Positions 44,738 through 54,127 of a stretch of 64,000 nucleotides of DNA are shown piece after piece. The stretch is from Alphaproteobacteria bacterium (lineage in GTDB: Bacteria; Pseudomonadota; Alphaproteobacteria; GCA-2731375), in NCBI GenBank assembly GCA_021776235.1, contig JAJFGG010000161.1:1-64000 (forward strand). Reading direction: 5' to 3'. A model generated the notes under the pieces. The model saw only the letters and a list, made by a program, of their open reading frames with translations. It was not told the DNA's origin and did no database searches. The translations under genes and the position numbers were made by a program. Each line of letters opens with the position of its first letter. Position 1 is the first letter of the stretch.

Positions 44738-45886
44738 ATGAAAATCTCTCAACGCGGCGCCATTCCGGCCTTTATCGTGATGGATGTGATGAAAGCCGCG
44801 GCCGATCACGAAAACGCGGGTGACCGGGTATTGCACATGGAAGTCGGCCAGCCGTCAACACCGGCGCCAAGGGGCGTGGTGGCGGCGGCGAAACAGGCCC
44901 TGGACGACAATGTTTTAGGCTATACCCTGGCCATGGGGATAGAGCCGTTGCGCGCGCGCATCAGCCAGCACTACCAGGATTTTTACGGCGTCGCGGTGCC
45001 GAGCGAACGAATTTGCGTCACGACCGGGTCGTCGGGCGCGTTCCTGCTGACATTCCTGGCAGCTTTTGATCCAGGCGACAAAGTCGCCATCCTGCGTCCG
45101 GGCTATCCCTGTTACCGAAATATTCTCGGCGCCCTGGATATTCAGCCGGTGGAAGTGCCGGTCGGGCCGGAGAACCGCTTTCAGCCCACGCTGGAGGCGT
45201 TGGAGGCGGCGGGAGGCCGCGCCTTGGACGGTTTGCTGATTGCCTCGCCGGCCAATCCAACCGGGTCCATGTTGCGCGGGGACGAGCTGCGGCAAATCCT
45301 GGATTATTGCCGTGCCAATGAAATTCGCTATATTTCGGACGAGATCTATCACGGGATCACCTATGGCGAGCCGGCGGCAACCGCGGCTGCCCTCGATTCC
45401 AATGCCGTGGTCATCAATTCGTTCTCAAAATATTTTTCCATGACCGGTTGGCGGTTGGGCTGGATGGTCCTGCCCGAGGAGATGATCCGTCCGGTTGAGC
45501 GGTTGGCCCAGAACCTTTTTATTTCCGCCCCCAGTCTAGCCCAGCATGCCGCCACCGCCGCCTTTGATTGCGGTCAGGAACTGGACGCCAATGTGGCGCG
45601 TTATGCCCGCAACCGGGAACTATTGCTGGCAGAATTGCCCAAGGCCGGCCTGGACCAATTGGCCCCTGCTGACGGTGCCTTTTACATCTATGCCGACGTT
45701 CGCAAATTCACCAACGATGCGGTTGCCTTCTGCGCCGAATTATTGGAACAAACGGGTGTGGCAGCAACACCGGGTAATGATTTTGATCCCGTTGACGGGG
45801 CATCCTATATCCGCTTTTCTTTCGCCGGTTCGACCGAGGAAATGGCCGAAGCCTGCCGACGTCTGAACAAGTGGCTGGCCCGGTAA
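44738..45886 (+). CDS. class I/II aminotransferase
   Basis: 382 aa PLP-dependent enzyme. SPANPTGSML (substrate-binding loop), YISDEIYHGITYG (PLP aspartate/tyrosine) and SFSKYFSMTGWRLGW (Schiff-base lysine) are present. MEVGQPSTPAPRGVVAAAKQ and GYTLAMGIEPLRARISQHYQ near the start match aspartate/aromatic-type transaminases of subgroup I. ATG 44738 lies 7 bases after the GGT-like gene. The amino-group donor cannot be fixed from the sequence. Confidence 0.87.
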   Translation: MKISQRGAIPAFIVMDVMKAAADHENAGDRVLHMEVGQPSTPAPRGVVAAAKQALDDNVLGYTLAMGIEPLRARISQHYQDFYGVAVPSERICVTTGSSGAFLLTFLAAFDPGDKVAILRPGYPCYRNILGALDIQPVEVPVGPENRFQPTLEALEAAGGRALDGLLIASPANPTGSMLRGDELRQILDYCRANEIRYISDEIYHGITYGEPAATAAALDSNAVVINSFSKYFSMTGWRLGWMVLPEEMIRPVERLAQNLFISAPSLAQHAATAAFDCGQELDANVARYARNRELLLAELPKAGLDQLAPADGAFYIYADVRKFTNDAVAFCAELLEQTGVAATPGNDFDPVDGASYIRFSFAGSTEEMAEACRRLNKWLAR

Positions 45887-45908
45887 TGCCGGTCAAACCG
45901 GAAAAATA

Positions 45909-48557
45909 CTAGAACAGCCGGCCCTTTTGCCACCAGCCGCGCCGCTTTGGTTTGACGTCGCTATCGGCGTCTATTGCGTCGGTTTCGACGGTCACCGTTT
46001 CGGGTTCTTCGGTATCCACCTGAACAACGGCGTCGCCTGCATTTTCAACCGGCGTCACCTCTATAACCTCTGCAACAATGACCGGGTCCGGTACAATCGG
46101 CTCCTGCATCATTGGTTCCGCCGGTACAGGTTCGGGCGCCGGGCGTTCACTTCCCGATTGGGCCGCATCGTTGGCAGGCGCATCGTTTGAGGCGTCGCCA
46201 TCGGTTTCCGGCCCGGCGGGAGGCTCGTTCATTAACACCCCCGATGCCGCGAAGCCAATTGGAGCCGCCGGTTCGCGTATTTCCGCAGCCTCGTTGTTCG
46301 CATCGCCGTTTGTTTCGATGTTGCCTTTATCCGCAGCTTGATCGGTTGGTTCACCATTGCTCCGACGCCGACGCCCGCCACGGCGGCCACGCCGACGCCG
46401 CCGCGTCTTCTCTTCGCCGTCGCCTCCGGCGTCGTCGGATCCATTTTCGCCGGTTTGCCGGCTGCCCTGCCTGCCGTTAGCCTCGACATCGGCACCGGCA
46501 TCGGCATCGGCATCAGCATCGACATCGGCGGTGGTCGTGCTGGGTTCGATGCTATCGCCGTTTTCCCCGCTCTTCCTCTCCTCGCCACGGTTCCGAGACC
46601 GGCGGCGCCGTCGCGGGCGCCTTTCCCGGGTTTTCTCGCCGCTCTCTTCATCGTCGGCTGCCGTCTCGGCAATTGTATTGGCCGCGTCATCGTCATCATC
46701 GTCGTCGACCGACGCCACCTGCAGGGCCGCTGTTCGCCGCCGTTCAGATTCTATTTCTTCGACCTCTTCCGCCGTGCGGGTTTGATCAATGGTCACGCGG
46801 CATTCAGGTGCCACCAAGGTCTCGTCACCTAAAATATAGACCTGCATGCCGTACCGTTGTTGGATCTCCGCCAGATGGTCACGCTTCTGGTTCAACAGAT
46901 ACAGCGCCACTTCCGCCGGGGCGTGCACTGTCAGTTGGGCGGCGCGGCCCCTGATGCCCTCTTCCTCAATCGACCGCAGGACATGCAGAGACGTTGATTC
47001 CGTGGTGCGCACAAAGCCTGTACCGCCACAAATTTCGCAGGCCTTCGTGGAGGCTTCGAACAGGCTGGGGCGCAACCGTTGGCGTGACAATTCCATCAGC
47101 CCAAATGACGATATACGGCCGACCTGAATTCGCGCCCGATCATCCTTTAAAGCTTCTTTCATGCGACGCTCAACCGCACGGTTGTTGCGATTCTCGTCCA
47201 TATCGATGAAATCTATTACGACCAGACCGGCCAGATCCCGCAGACGCAATTGCCGGCCTATTTCCTCCGACGCCTCCAGATTGGTCTTTAGGGCGGTTTC
47301 TTCGATATTCCGCTCCTTAGTGGACCGGCCTGAGTTCACGTCGACGGCGACCAAGGCTTCGGTCTGGGCCAATACCAGATAACCACCGGATTTCAGCTGC
47401 ACCACGTTGGAATGCATGCTGTCCAATTGCTGTTCCACCTGATAACGGTGGAACAACGGGATGCGGTCGCGATAGGGCTGAACCTTTTTTGCATGCGAGG
47501 GCATCAGCATGCGCATGAAATCCTTGGCGACTCGATAGCCGTCTTCTCCATCGACCAGGATTTCGTCAATGTCCTTGGCATACATATCGCGGATCGCGCG
47601 CTTTATCAGGTCAGCCTCTTCATAGACCACAGTCGGCGCGGTCGAATCCAGGGTCAGATCCCGCACACTGTTCCAAAGCCGCAGCAAATACTCAAAATCA
47701 CGGCGGATTTCCGCCTTTGTGCGGTTCTGACCTGCGGTCCGGACGATAACGCCCATGCCCTCGGGCACGTCCAGGTCGCTGACTATGCTTTTTAATTTGC
47801 GCCGCGAGGTCTGGTTGGCGATCTTACGGCTTATGCCACCGCCCCGCGCCGTATTGGGCATCAGAACGCAATAACGGCCGGCCAGGGACAGATAGGTGGT
47901 CAACGCAGCGCCTTTGTTGCCACGTTCTTCCTTGACGACCTGGATCAGCAAAATTTGCCGACGCTTAATTACCTCTTGAATCTTATAGCTGCGCCGGCTG
48001 CGGCCGCGGGGCCGAGGCACCTCGTCCATGGCGTCGACTGTTCCGGTTTCCTGGCTTTCCTCGGGACGACCGCCGTCGCCGTCATCATTTTGATCGTCGT
48101 CAACAAGCGCTGCTTCGGCATCGCCGTTGAATTCCCCGTCAGGCATGCCATCCGCCGCATTATCGACAACAGCATCGACATCGACATCGTCGACATCGAC
48201 ATCGTCAGCATCGTCGCCGTTGTCGTCTACGCGATCCTCCAACTCCGCCTGACGGGCAGCCTGTTCGGCTTCGTCAAGCAGTAGCGCCTCGCGGTCAGCC
48301 ACCGGGATTTGGTAATAATCCGGGTGAATTTCGTTGAAAGACAGAAATCCATGGCGATTACCGCCATAATCCACGAAGGCCGCCTGCAACGAGGGTTCGA
48401 CCCTGGTCACCTTGGCCAGATAAATATTGCCTTTAAGTTGTCGTTTGGTGGCGGTTTCAAAATCGAAATCTGCCAACCGCTTTCCATCAACAACGACGAT
48501 GCGGGTTTCTTCCGCATGCGTCGCGTCAACCAACATACGCGTCGTCATATTTGCCAT
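45909..48557 (-). CDS. rne: ribonuclease E/G with acidic S1 insertion
   Basis: Endoribonuclease core of the RNA degradosome, 882 aa. It has an N-terminal S1 domain (IYLAKVTRVEPSLQAAFVDY), catalytic segment ALVAVDVNSG and LAGLVVIDFIDMDENRNNRA (magnesium aspartates), and the zinc-link CEICGGTGFV. The S1 domain is interrupted by about 80 acidic residues (105-185, with repeats such as DDVDVDDVDVD). The C-terminal third is low-complexity, arginine-rich (RERRPRRRRRSRNRG, RRRRRGRRGGRRRRS) with acidic and proline-rich stretches, as expected for RNA and partner binding. The long 5' leader (48558-49047) may allow autoregulation by decay, as in other bacteria. Confidence 0.93.
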   Translation of the reverse strand: MANMTTRMLVDATHAEETRIVVVDGKRLADFDFETATKRQLKGNIYLAKVTRVEPSLQAAFVDYGGNRHGFLSFNEIHPDYYQIPVADREALLLDEAEQAARQAELEDRVDDNGDDADDVDVDDVDVDAVVDNAADGMPDGEFNGDAEAALVDDDQNDDGDGGRPEESQETGTVDAMDEVPRPRGRSRRSYKIQEVIKRRQILLIQVVKEERGNKGAALTTYLSLAGRYCVLMPNTARGGGISRKIANQTSRRKLKSIVSDLDVPEGMGVIVRTAGQNRTKAEIRRDFEYLLRLWNSVRDLTLDSTAPTVVYEEADLIKRAIRDMYAKDIDEILVDGEDGYRVAKDFMRMLMPSHAKKVQPYRDRIPLFHRYQVEQQLDSMHSNVVQLKSGGYLVLAQTEALVAVDVNSGRSTKERNIEETALKTNLEASEEIGRQLRLRDLAGLVVIDFIDMDENRNNRAVERRMKEALKDDRARIQVGRISSFGLMELSRQRLRPSLFEASTKACEICGGTGFVRTTESTSLHVLRSIEEEGIRGRAAQLTVHAPAEVALYLLNQKRDHLAEIQQRYGMQVYILGDETLVAPECRVTIDQTRTAEEVEEIESERRRTAALQVASVDDDDDDDAANTIAETAADDEESGEKTRERRPRRRRRSRNRGEERKSGENGDSIEPSTTTADVDADADADAGADVEANGRQGSRQTGENGSDDAGGDGEEKTRRRRRGRRGGRRRRSNGEPTDQAADKGNIETNGDANNEAAEIREPAAPIGFAASGVLMNEPPAGPETDGDASNDAPANDAAQSGSERPAPEPVPAEPMMQEPIVPDPVIVAEVIEVTPVENAGDAVVQVDTEEPETVTVETDAIDADSDVKPKRRGWWQKGRLF

Positions 48558-49047
48558 GCCCGCAGCCAGCCGACATAGCCATGCCAGATACCGCGGTCCC
48601 TAATTATAGCGAAGCCGGTAATGGGGATTTCAACCCGTCAAACGGCGCGGCCCAAGATTGCGGTCTCAACATTCTTGCCTTGATTTTCAACGCAGAACAA
48701 GTATGCCGCATTGACACCATGGGCCGACCAGGACGGGGATCCTTCTACCATCACCCGATCGGCATACCGCCGAATCTGGCTTCGAATTCACCTATCCAAT
48801 CCGTCTATCCAACCGCGTAACAGCGTTGGTCTGGAACCTGCGGCGACCGATAAAATTTTGGCGCCGGAACAACTCAGCCTTTCGCTGCCACGCTTTCGCT
48901 GGCTATGAACATCCAGCGAAACGGTGACGGAACTTATACACAATCACCATGATATACGCTTAATCTTGGTTTTCTCAAAGAGAAATACGGCCAAGCGACA
49001 ATTACTTCAATAAATTCACCTTCCTCCCTGGCCGCAGATAGCAATTC
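48558..49047. promoter_or_regulatory. divergent rne/amidase intergenic region
   Basis: 490 bases without a convincing gene. It contains the leader of rne (leftward) and of the amidase (rightward). A 9+10+9 inverted repeat (TTTCGCTGG with CCAGCGAAA) lies at 48894-48921 and could be a hairpin or an operator. No T-run follows it, so it is not a terminator. The amidase start has no clear Shine-Dalgarno site. Confidence 0.5.
48894..48921. promoter_or_regulatory. 9-bp inverted repeat, candidate operator or hairpin
   Basis: TTTCGCTGG and CCAGCGAAA are exact inverted copies separated by 10 bases, about 127 bases upstream of the amidase and 337 bases upstream of rne. No known protein site is matched. 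Confidence 0.4.
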
Positions 49048-50286
49048 ATGGTGACATTAGATATTGTGGTTCAGCGATTCGCAGCTACTAAATATTGGAT
49101 GTTTGGTAATATACGCTCTTACTTGATTTTGCTTGCAGGCCTGTGCTGCGCGCTGTCGCAAAGCGCCTGGGCGGAAACTATTGCCCGCGACATCAGAATC
49201 GGCGTGCACGAAGGCAGGACCCGGTTCGTGCTTGATCTGTCCGCGCCTGTCAGCTTTCAGGTATTCGCGTTGGCCGATCCTTACCGCATCGTTTTGGATT
49301 TACCCGATATCGGCTGGCAGGTTCCCGCCGGTACCGCTCGGCGCAAGGGCGGCCTGATCGCGGGCCTGCGCTATGGCCATTTTCGACGGGGCAACGCGCG
49401 CGTTGTGTTGGATTTGAACGGCCCAGGTGTGGTCGGCAAGTCGTTCCTGTTGCCGGCAGCGAAAGGATATGGCCCACGCCTCGTTATCGACATTAAACCG
49501 GCCTCGCGCCAGGCCTTTATGGCGTCTCGTAAGCCGCCTCCCGTATGGGACACAGGTCGGAGCGATAGGGCGCCAACGCCGAAACGGAAACGGCAACCAA
49601 CACAAATGCCTTTGGTCATGATTGATCCCGGCCATGGCGGCGTGGATCCAGGGGCCATCGGTATCAGTGGTACTTTTGAAAAAGGCGTAACCCTGCGCAT
49701 GGCGCGGCAGATCCGCAAAGCGATTTCTGCCCTTGGCCGGCAGCGGGTTCGTCTGACCCGTGACAGGGATGTGTTCATTTCTCTGCGCCGGCGGGTGGCC
49801 GTGGCCCGGGCCGCGGGGGCGGATTTGTTTGTTTCCATCCACGCGGATTCGATAGCCAACAAAAGGGTCCGCGGCGGCGGTATCTATACATTGTCGGAAA
49901 AATCGTCCGACAGGGAATCCGCTGCGTTGGCGGCCAAGGAGAACCGCGCCGATGTGATCGCCGGCGTGAACTTGACCGGCCATGATGATCAGGTTGCCTC
50001 GATCTTGATCGATCTGACCCAGCGCGAGACGATGAATTATTCAGCCCAGTTTGCAACTGCCCTGGTGCCGGAACTGAAACAACTTATCCATATGCGGCGC
50101 AAACCTCACCGTTTCGCCGGGTTCCGGGTTCTAAAAGCGCCGGATGTGCCGTCGGTGCTGATCGAACTGGGATATCTTTCGAACCGCCGGGACGAAAGGA
50201 TGCTGACCAACGCCACCTCCCGGGCCGCCATTGCCAAAGCCATCGCGCGGGCGGTGGATAACTACTTCAAGGCCCAGAAATCATAG
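49048..50286 (+). CDS. amiC: N-acetylmuramoyl-L-alanine amidase (AmiC-like)
   Basis: Periplasmic cell-wall hydrolase that cleaves peptide side chains from murein during cell separation. An AMIN domain (DIRIGVHEGRTRFVLDLSAP, residues about 45-150) is followed by the Amidase_3 domain. Zinc and catalytic residues are H in MIDPGHGGVDPG, E in TFEKGVTLRMA, H in VSIHADSIAN and E in VLIELGYLSN. The signal peptide (YLILLAGLCCALSQSAWA) fits better from the internal ATG 49099, so the true start may be there. The order rne - amidase - mrcA - prfB is conserved among alphaproteobacteria. Confidence 0.9.
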   Translation: MVTLDIVVQRFAATKYWMFGNIRSYLILLAGLCCALSQSAWAETIARDIRIGVHEGRTRFVLDLSAPVSFQVFALADPYRIVLDLPDIGWQVPAGTARRKGGLIAGLRYGHFRRGNARVVLDLNGPGVVGKSFLLPAAKGYGPRLVIDIKPASRQAFMASRKPPPVWDTGRSDRAPTPKRKRQPTQMPLVMIDPGHGGVDPGAIGISGTFEKGVTLRMARQIRKAISALGRQRVRLTRDRDVFISLRRRVAVARAAGADLFVSIHADSIANKRVRGGGIYTLSEKSSDRESAALAAKENRADVIAGVNLTGHDDQVASILIDLTQRETMNYSAQFATALVPELKQLIHMRRKPHRFAGFRVLKAPDVPSVLIELGYLSNRRDERMLTNATSRAAIAKAIARAVDNYFKAQKS

Positions 50287-50351
50287 CCGAAGCGTATAGT
50301 TTCTGGCATTTTGCCCGGGGATAAACCCAAACCAAGGATAGGGCGTCACGC

Positions 50352-51389
50352 ATGAGCGACAAAGATCTGTTGGAGATTTCGCCACTAGGCATGCATTGGC
50401 CCTGCCAGGATCCGTTTTTGTTTTGTGCCCATCACAACGATGCCTATCCGCCCGGCGACGAGCATATGGCCCCGGCCACCTCTCTGGCGGGGCGCTCAAT
50501 CGGCCAGGACTTCAGCGGCAAGAATGGCTGGAGTATGTATCATGGCGATAAAGTACCCGGTTTTCCACAACATCCCCATCGCGGGTTCGAAACCGTGACC
50601 CTGGCCCGCCGAGGATATATTGATCACGCCGATTCCATGGGCGCTTGTGCCCGGTTTGGCGAAGGCGATCTGCAATGGATGACGGCCGGCCGCGGCATTG
50701 TGCATTCGGAAATGTTTCCCTTGCGGCAACAGGATCGGGGAAACCAAACGGAGTTGTTTCAAATATGGCTCAATCTGCCGGCCAAGGACAAGATGGTGGA
50801 ATCTCATTTTTCGATGTTCTGGCAGGACAGCATCCCAAGTTTGACCACCGCTGATGCCGCCGGCCGGGAAACCACAGTGGTCAGCTATTGCGGCGCCCTG
50901 GACGATGGCCGCCTGCCACCTTCGCCTCCGCCCTATTCATGGGCCGCGGACAAGGACAATGGCGTTACAATCTGGATCGTCAAAATGGCGGCCGGGGCCA
51001 GTTGGACACTGCCGGGGGTGGATCCGCGATGTAACCGACGATTGTTCTTTTTCCACGGTGGCAGCCTGCGAATGGGCCGTCACCAAGTCGCGGTGGGGCA
51101 TGGTGTCACCTGGGCGGCGGACGCTAAGGTGGAAATTCAGAATGGACCGCAGAACGCCGAAATTTTGCTTTTGCAGGGACGGCCCATTGGCGAGCCGGTG
51201 GCGCAACACGGACCTTTCGTGATGAACAGCCGGGAGGAATTGCAACAAGCCTTCGCGGATTTCCAGCGCACCGGATTTGGCGGCTGGCAATGGCCCGCCC
51301 ACGGACCCGTGCATACGCGAGAGACCGGGCGGTTCGCCAAATACCCTGATGGCCGCGTTGAGAAAGCCGGGCCGACCGACGCGGATTAA
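50352..51389 (+). CDS. pirin family protein (bicupin)
   Basis: 345 aa two-cupin protein. FPQHPHRGFETVTLARRGYI and GIVHSEMFPLRQ carry the metal-binding histidines and glutamate of the N-terminal cupin, and the C-terminal cupin is metal-free as usual. Pirins act as quercetin dioxygenases or regulatory proteins. It sits between the amidase and PBP1A, interrupting an otherwise conserved envelope gene order, and was perhaps acquired there. Confidence 0.88.
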   Translation: MSDKDLLEISPLGMHWPCQDPFLFCAHHNDAYPPGDEHMAPATSLAGRSIGQDFSGKNGWSMYHGDKVPGFPQHPHRGFETVTLARRGYIDHADSMGACARFGEGDLQWMTAGRGIVHSEMFPLRQQDRGNQTELFQIWLNLPAKDKMVESHFSMFWQDSIPSLTTADAAGRETTVVSYCGALDDGRLPPSPPPYSWAADKDNGVTIWIVKMAAGASWTLPGVDPRCNRRLFFFHGGSLRMGRHQVAVGHGVTWAADAKVEIQNGPQNAEILLLQGRPIGEPVAQHGPFVMNSREELQQAFADFQRTGFGGWQWPAHGPVHTRETGRFAKYPDGRVEKAGPTDAD

Positions 51390-51637
51390 TGGGCTGCGCG
51401 CGCCGTGGCTCTGGATCAGGCGCACCGCGCCGCACCTTGCGGTTGAGAAACCATCATGGTCGATCCGGATTGTGCCGTGACACGATGCCACGAAGCTGAC
51501 ACATTATGCCCCTAAAGGCAGTGATCTTGAATTTTAAGGAGGGCCAGTACGGCGTTTCTGGAAACATGTGAGGATCAGGCAGGACGATCGACAAAGAGGC
51601 TTGATTTGCGACCTCAGAGAGGCGTTTCGACAGCAGA

Positions 51638-54070
51638 ATGATACGGTTTTTGGCGCTATTTTTCTCTTTTGTCCTCTTGCTGGTGGTGGTGGCGGGCGGC
51701 GGCGGCTTGTACGTGCTGTGGCGTTATGGCCGGGATTTGCCGGATTACAGCCAACTGGCCGACTACCGCCCGCCGGTGATGAGCCGTGTTCATGCGGGCG
51801 ATGGTACCTTGATTGCCGAATTCGCCCATCAGCGCCGGCTGTTCGTGCCTATTGCCGCAATGCCGCGCCGGGTTATCCAGGCCTTCCTCTCAGCTGAGGA
51901 CAAGACTTTCTATAGCCATCCAGGCATCGACTTTGCCGGCATTGCCTCTGCGCTAATCCGCAATATCCGCAATTTTGGCGCAAATCGCCGTCCGGTGGGT
52001 GCCTCAACAATAACGCAGCAGGTGGCGAAAAACTTCCTCTTAACCAACGAAGTTTCCCTGGCCCGCAAAATCAAGGAAATGATTCTGGCTTTTCGCATCG
52101 AACATGCTTTTTCCAAGGACCGGATACTGGAATTGTATCTGAACGAAATTTATCTTGGCCTGGGCAGTTATGGCGTGGCCGCCGCCGCCCTGAACTATTT
52201 CGATAAGTCCTTGGATGAGCTCAGCCTGGAAGAAACCGCCTACTTGGCGGCGTTGCCCAAAGGTCCGAATAATTATCATCCCATTCGCCACCGCAAAGCG
52301 GCCCAGTCGCGGCGGAATTTGATCTTGAGCCGCATGCAGGACAACGGGGTTATCAGCGCGTTGGAAGCGGAACGGGCATCAGCCTATCCCCTGTTGATGC
52401 GGCGGCCGAATGCGACAAGGATTCTGGAGGCGGGCTATTTTGCCGAGGAAGTGCGCCGGGACTTGTTGCAACGCTATGGTGAAGACCACTTGTATGAGGG
52501 CGGTTTGTCGGTCCGCACCACGTTGGAGCCGGCTCTGCAGGCTGTTGCCGACGCCAGCCTGCGTGCCGGTCTGCTGGCCTATGACCGCCGCCACGGGTGG
52601 CGCGGGCCATTGGACCGGATAAAGGCTAGTCGGACCATCGGCCTGGAAAACTGGATGGCCGCCCTGGCCAACGTGCCGATCCCGCCGGCCATTGGCACCT
52701 GGTACATGGCCGTGGTGCTGGCGCTGGACAATGATCGGGCCCAGATCGGTTTTTCCAATGGAGTGGAAGGACAGATATTTTTGCCGCACCTTTCTTGGGC
52801 CCGGCGATGGCGCAAGGGCGAAACCTTGGGCCCACGGGTTCGCCGGCCAGCAGATGTGCTGTCAGTAGGCGATGTGGTCGCGGTCACCGCAGTGCCGAAA
52901 GACGCCGCCGACTATCAACCTGGCAGCTACGATCTGCAACAAATCCCGGCTATCAACGGCGCCTTGGTAGCCATGGATCCTCATACCGGCCGGGTCCTGG
53001 CAATGTCCGGGGGGTATGCCTATCGGGCCTCGCAATTTAACCGCGCCACCCAGGCGCTGCGCCAGCCTGGATCCGCCTTCAAGCCAATTGTCTATGCGGC
53101 CGCCCTGGAGAACGGTTTCACGCCGTCATCCATGGTGCTGGACGCCCCTTTTGTGGTCGACGCCGGTCCCGGCCAGGGTAAATGGAAGCCGGCGAACTAT
53201 ACCAAACGCTTCTACGGGCCTTCGACCTTGCGTCTGGGTATCGAGAAGTCGCGTAACCTGATGACCGTCCGCCTGGCCAACTATATTGGCATGAAGGTGG
53301 TGGTGGATTACGCCAGTCGGTTTGGCGTAATGTCCGATATGCCCGCCCTTTTGCCCATGTCTCTTGGGGCGGGCGAAACCACCCTGCTACGATTGACCAC
53401 GGCCTACGCGATGCTGGTCAATGGCGGCAAGAGGGTCGTCCCGGCGTTGATTGACCGCATTCAGGATCGCCGGGGGCAGACGGTTTTTCGTCATGATAAA
53501 CGGGACTGCCCGGGCTGTCTGAGCAGTGGCTGGCGCGATCAAACAGTGCCGGTCATTCCCGATCCAAGGGCCCAGATCATCCAGAAGGGCACCGCCTATC
53601 AGGTGACTTCGATGTTGGAAGGGGTGGTGCAGCGGGGCACGGGGCGGCGCATCAGGGCGGTCGGAAAACCCTTGGCGGGCAAAACCGGAACAACCAATAA
53701 AAGCCGTGATACCTGGTTCATCGGTTTCTCCACGGACCTGGCGGTTGGCGTCTATGTTGGTTTTGACAATCCGCGCAGTTTGGGCCGGCGCGAGACCGGC
53801 AGCTCGGTCGCAGTGCCGGTGTTTCGTGACTTCATGGCCCAGGCGTTGGCCAATCAACCCGCCATTCCCTTTCGAATACCGCCCGGCATTCAATTGGTCC
53901 GGATTGCGGGCAATACCGGTCTGCCGGCCGGGCCCGACGACCAGCAGGTGGTGCTGGAAGCCTTCAAACCCGGCACCATACCAAAAAGATCAGGACCAGT
54001 GCTTGACGGCACCCAGGCCAAGGCGGCAATTAGCGGGGGCAAGCGGGCCGGCACGGGCGGCCTCTACTAG
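51638..54070 (+). CDS. mrcA: penicillin-binding protein 1A
   Basis: Bifunctional peptidoglycan synthase, 810 aa. One N-terminal transmembrane helix anchors it. The GT51 glycosyltransferase domain has the catalytic glutamate in FLSAEDKTFYSHPGIDFAGI and VGASTITQQVAKNFLL. The transpeptidase domain has SxxK in PGSAFKPIVYAA, SxN in IEKSRNLMT and KTG in LAGKTGTTNKS. It is the core wall-building enzyme of the cluster and is followed by prfB after 57 bases. No motif is missing. Confidence 0.93.
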   Translation: MIRFLALFFSFVLLLVVVAGGGGLYVLWRYGRDLPDYSQLADYRPPVMSRVHAGDGTLIAEFAHQRRLFVPIAAMPRRVIQAFLSAEDKTFYSHPGIDFAGIASALIRNIRNFGANRRPVGASTITQQVAKNFLLTNEVSLARKIKEMILAFRIEHAFSKDRILELYLNEIYLGLGSYGVAAAALNYFDKSLDELSLEETAYLAALPKGPNNYHPIRHRKAAQSRRNLILSRMQDNGVISALEAERASAYPLLMRRPNATRILEAGYFAEEVRRDLLQRYGEDHLYEGGLSVRTTLEPALQAVADASLRAGLLAYDRRHGWRGPLDRIKASRTIGLENWMAALANVPIPPAIGTWYMAVVLALDNDRAQIGFSNGVEGQIFLPHLSWARRWRKGETLGPRVRRPADVLSVGDVVAVTAVPKDAADYQPGSYDLQQIPAINGALVAMDPHTGRVLAMSGGYAYRASQFNRATQALRQPGSAFKPIVYAAALENGFTPSSMVLDAPFVVDAGPGQGKWKPANYTKRFYGPSTLRLGIEKSRNLMTVRLANYIGMKVVVDYASRFGVMSDMPALLPMSLGAGETTLLRLTTAYAMLVNGGKRVVPALIDRIQDRRGQTVFRHDKRDCPGCLSSGWRDQTVPVIPDPRAQIIQKGTAYQVTSMLEGVVQRGTGRRIRAVGKPLAGKTGTTNKSRDTWFIGFSTDLAVGVYVGFDNPRSLGRRETGSSVAVPVFRDFMAQALANQPAIPFRIPPGIQLVRIAGNTGLPAGPDDQQVVLEAFKPGTIPKRSGPVLDGTQAKAAISGGKRAGTGGLY

Positions 54071-54127
54071 AACTACTGGACCCCTACAGTCCCACCTTTT
54101 GCGTCTTGTCAGTACCGGAGAAATTTC

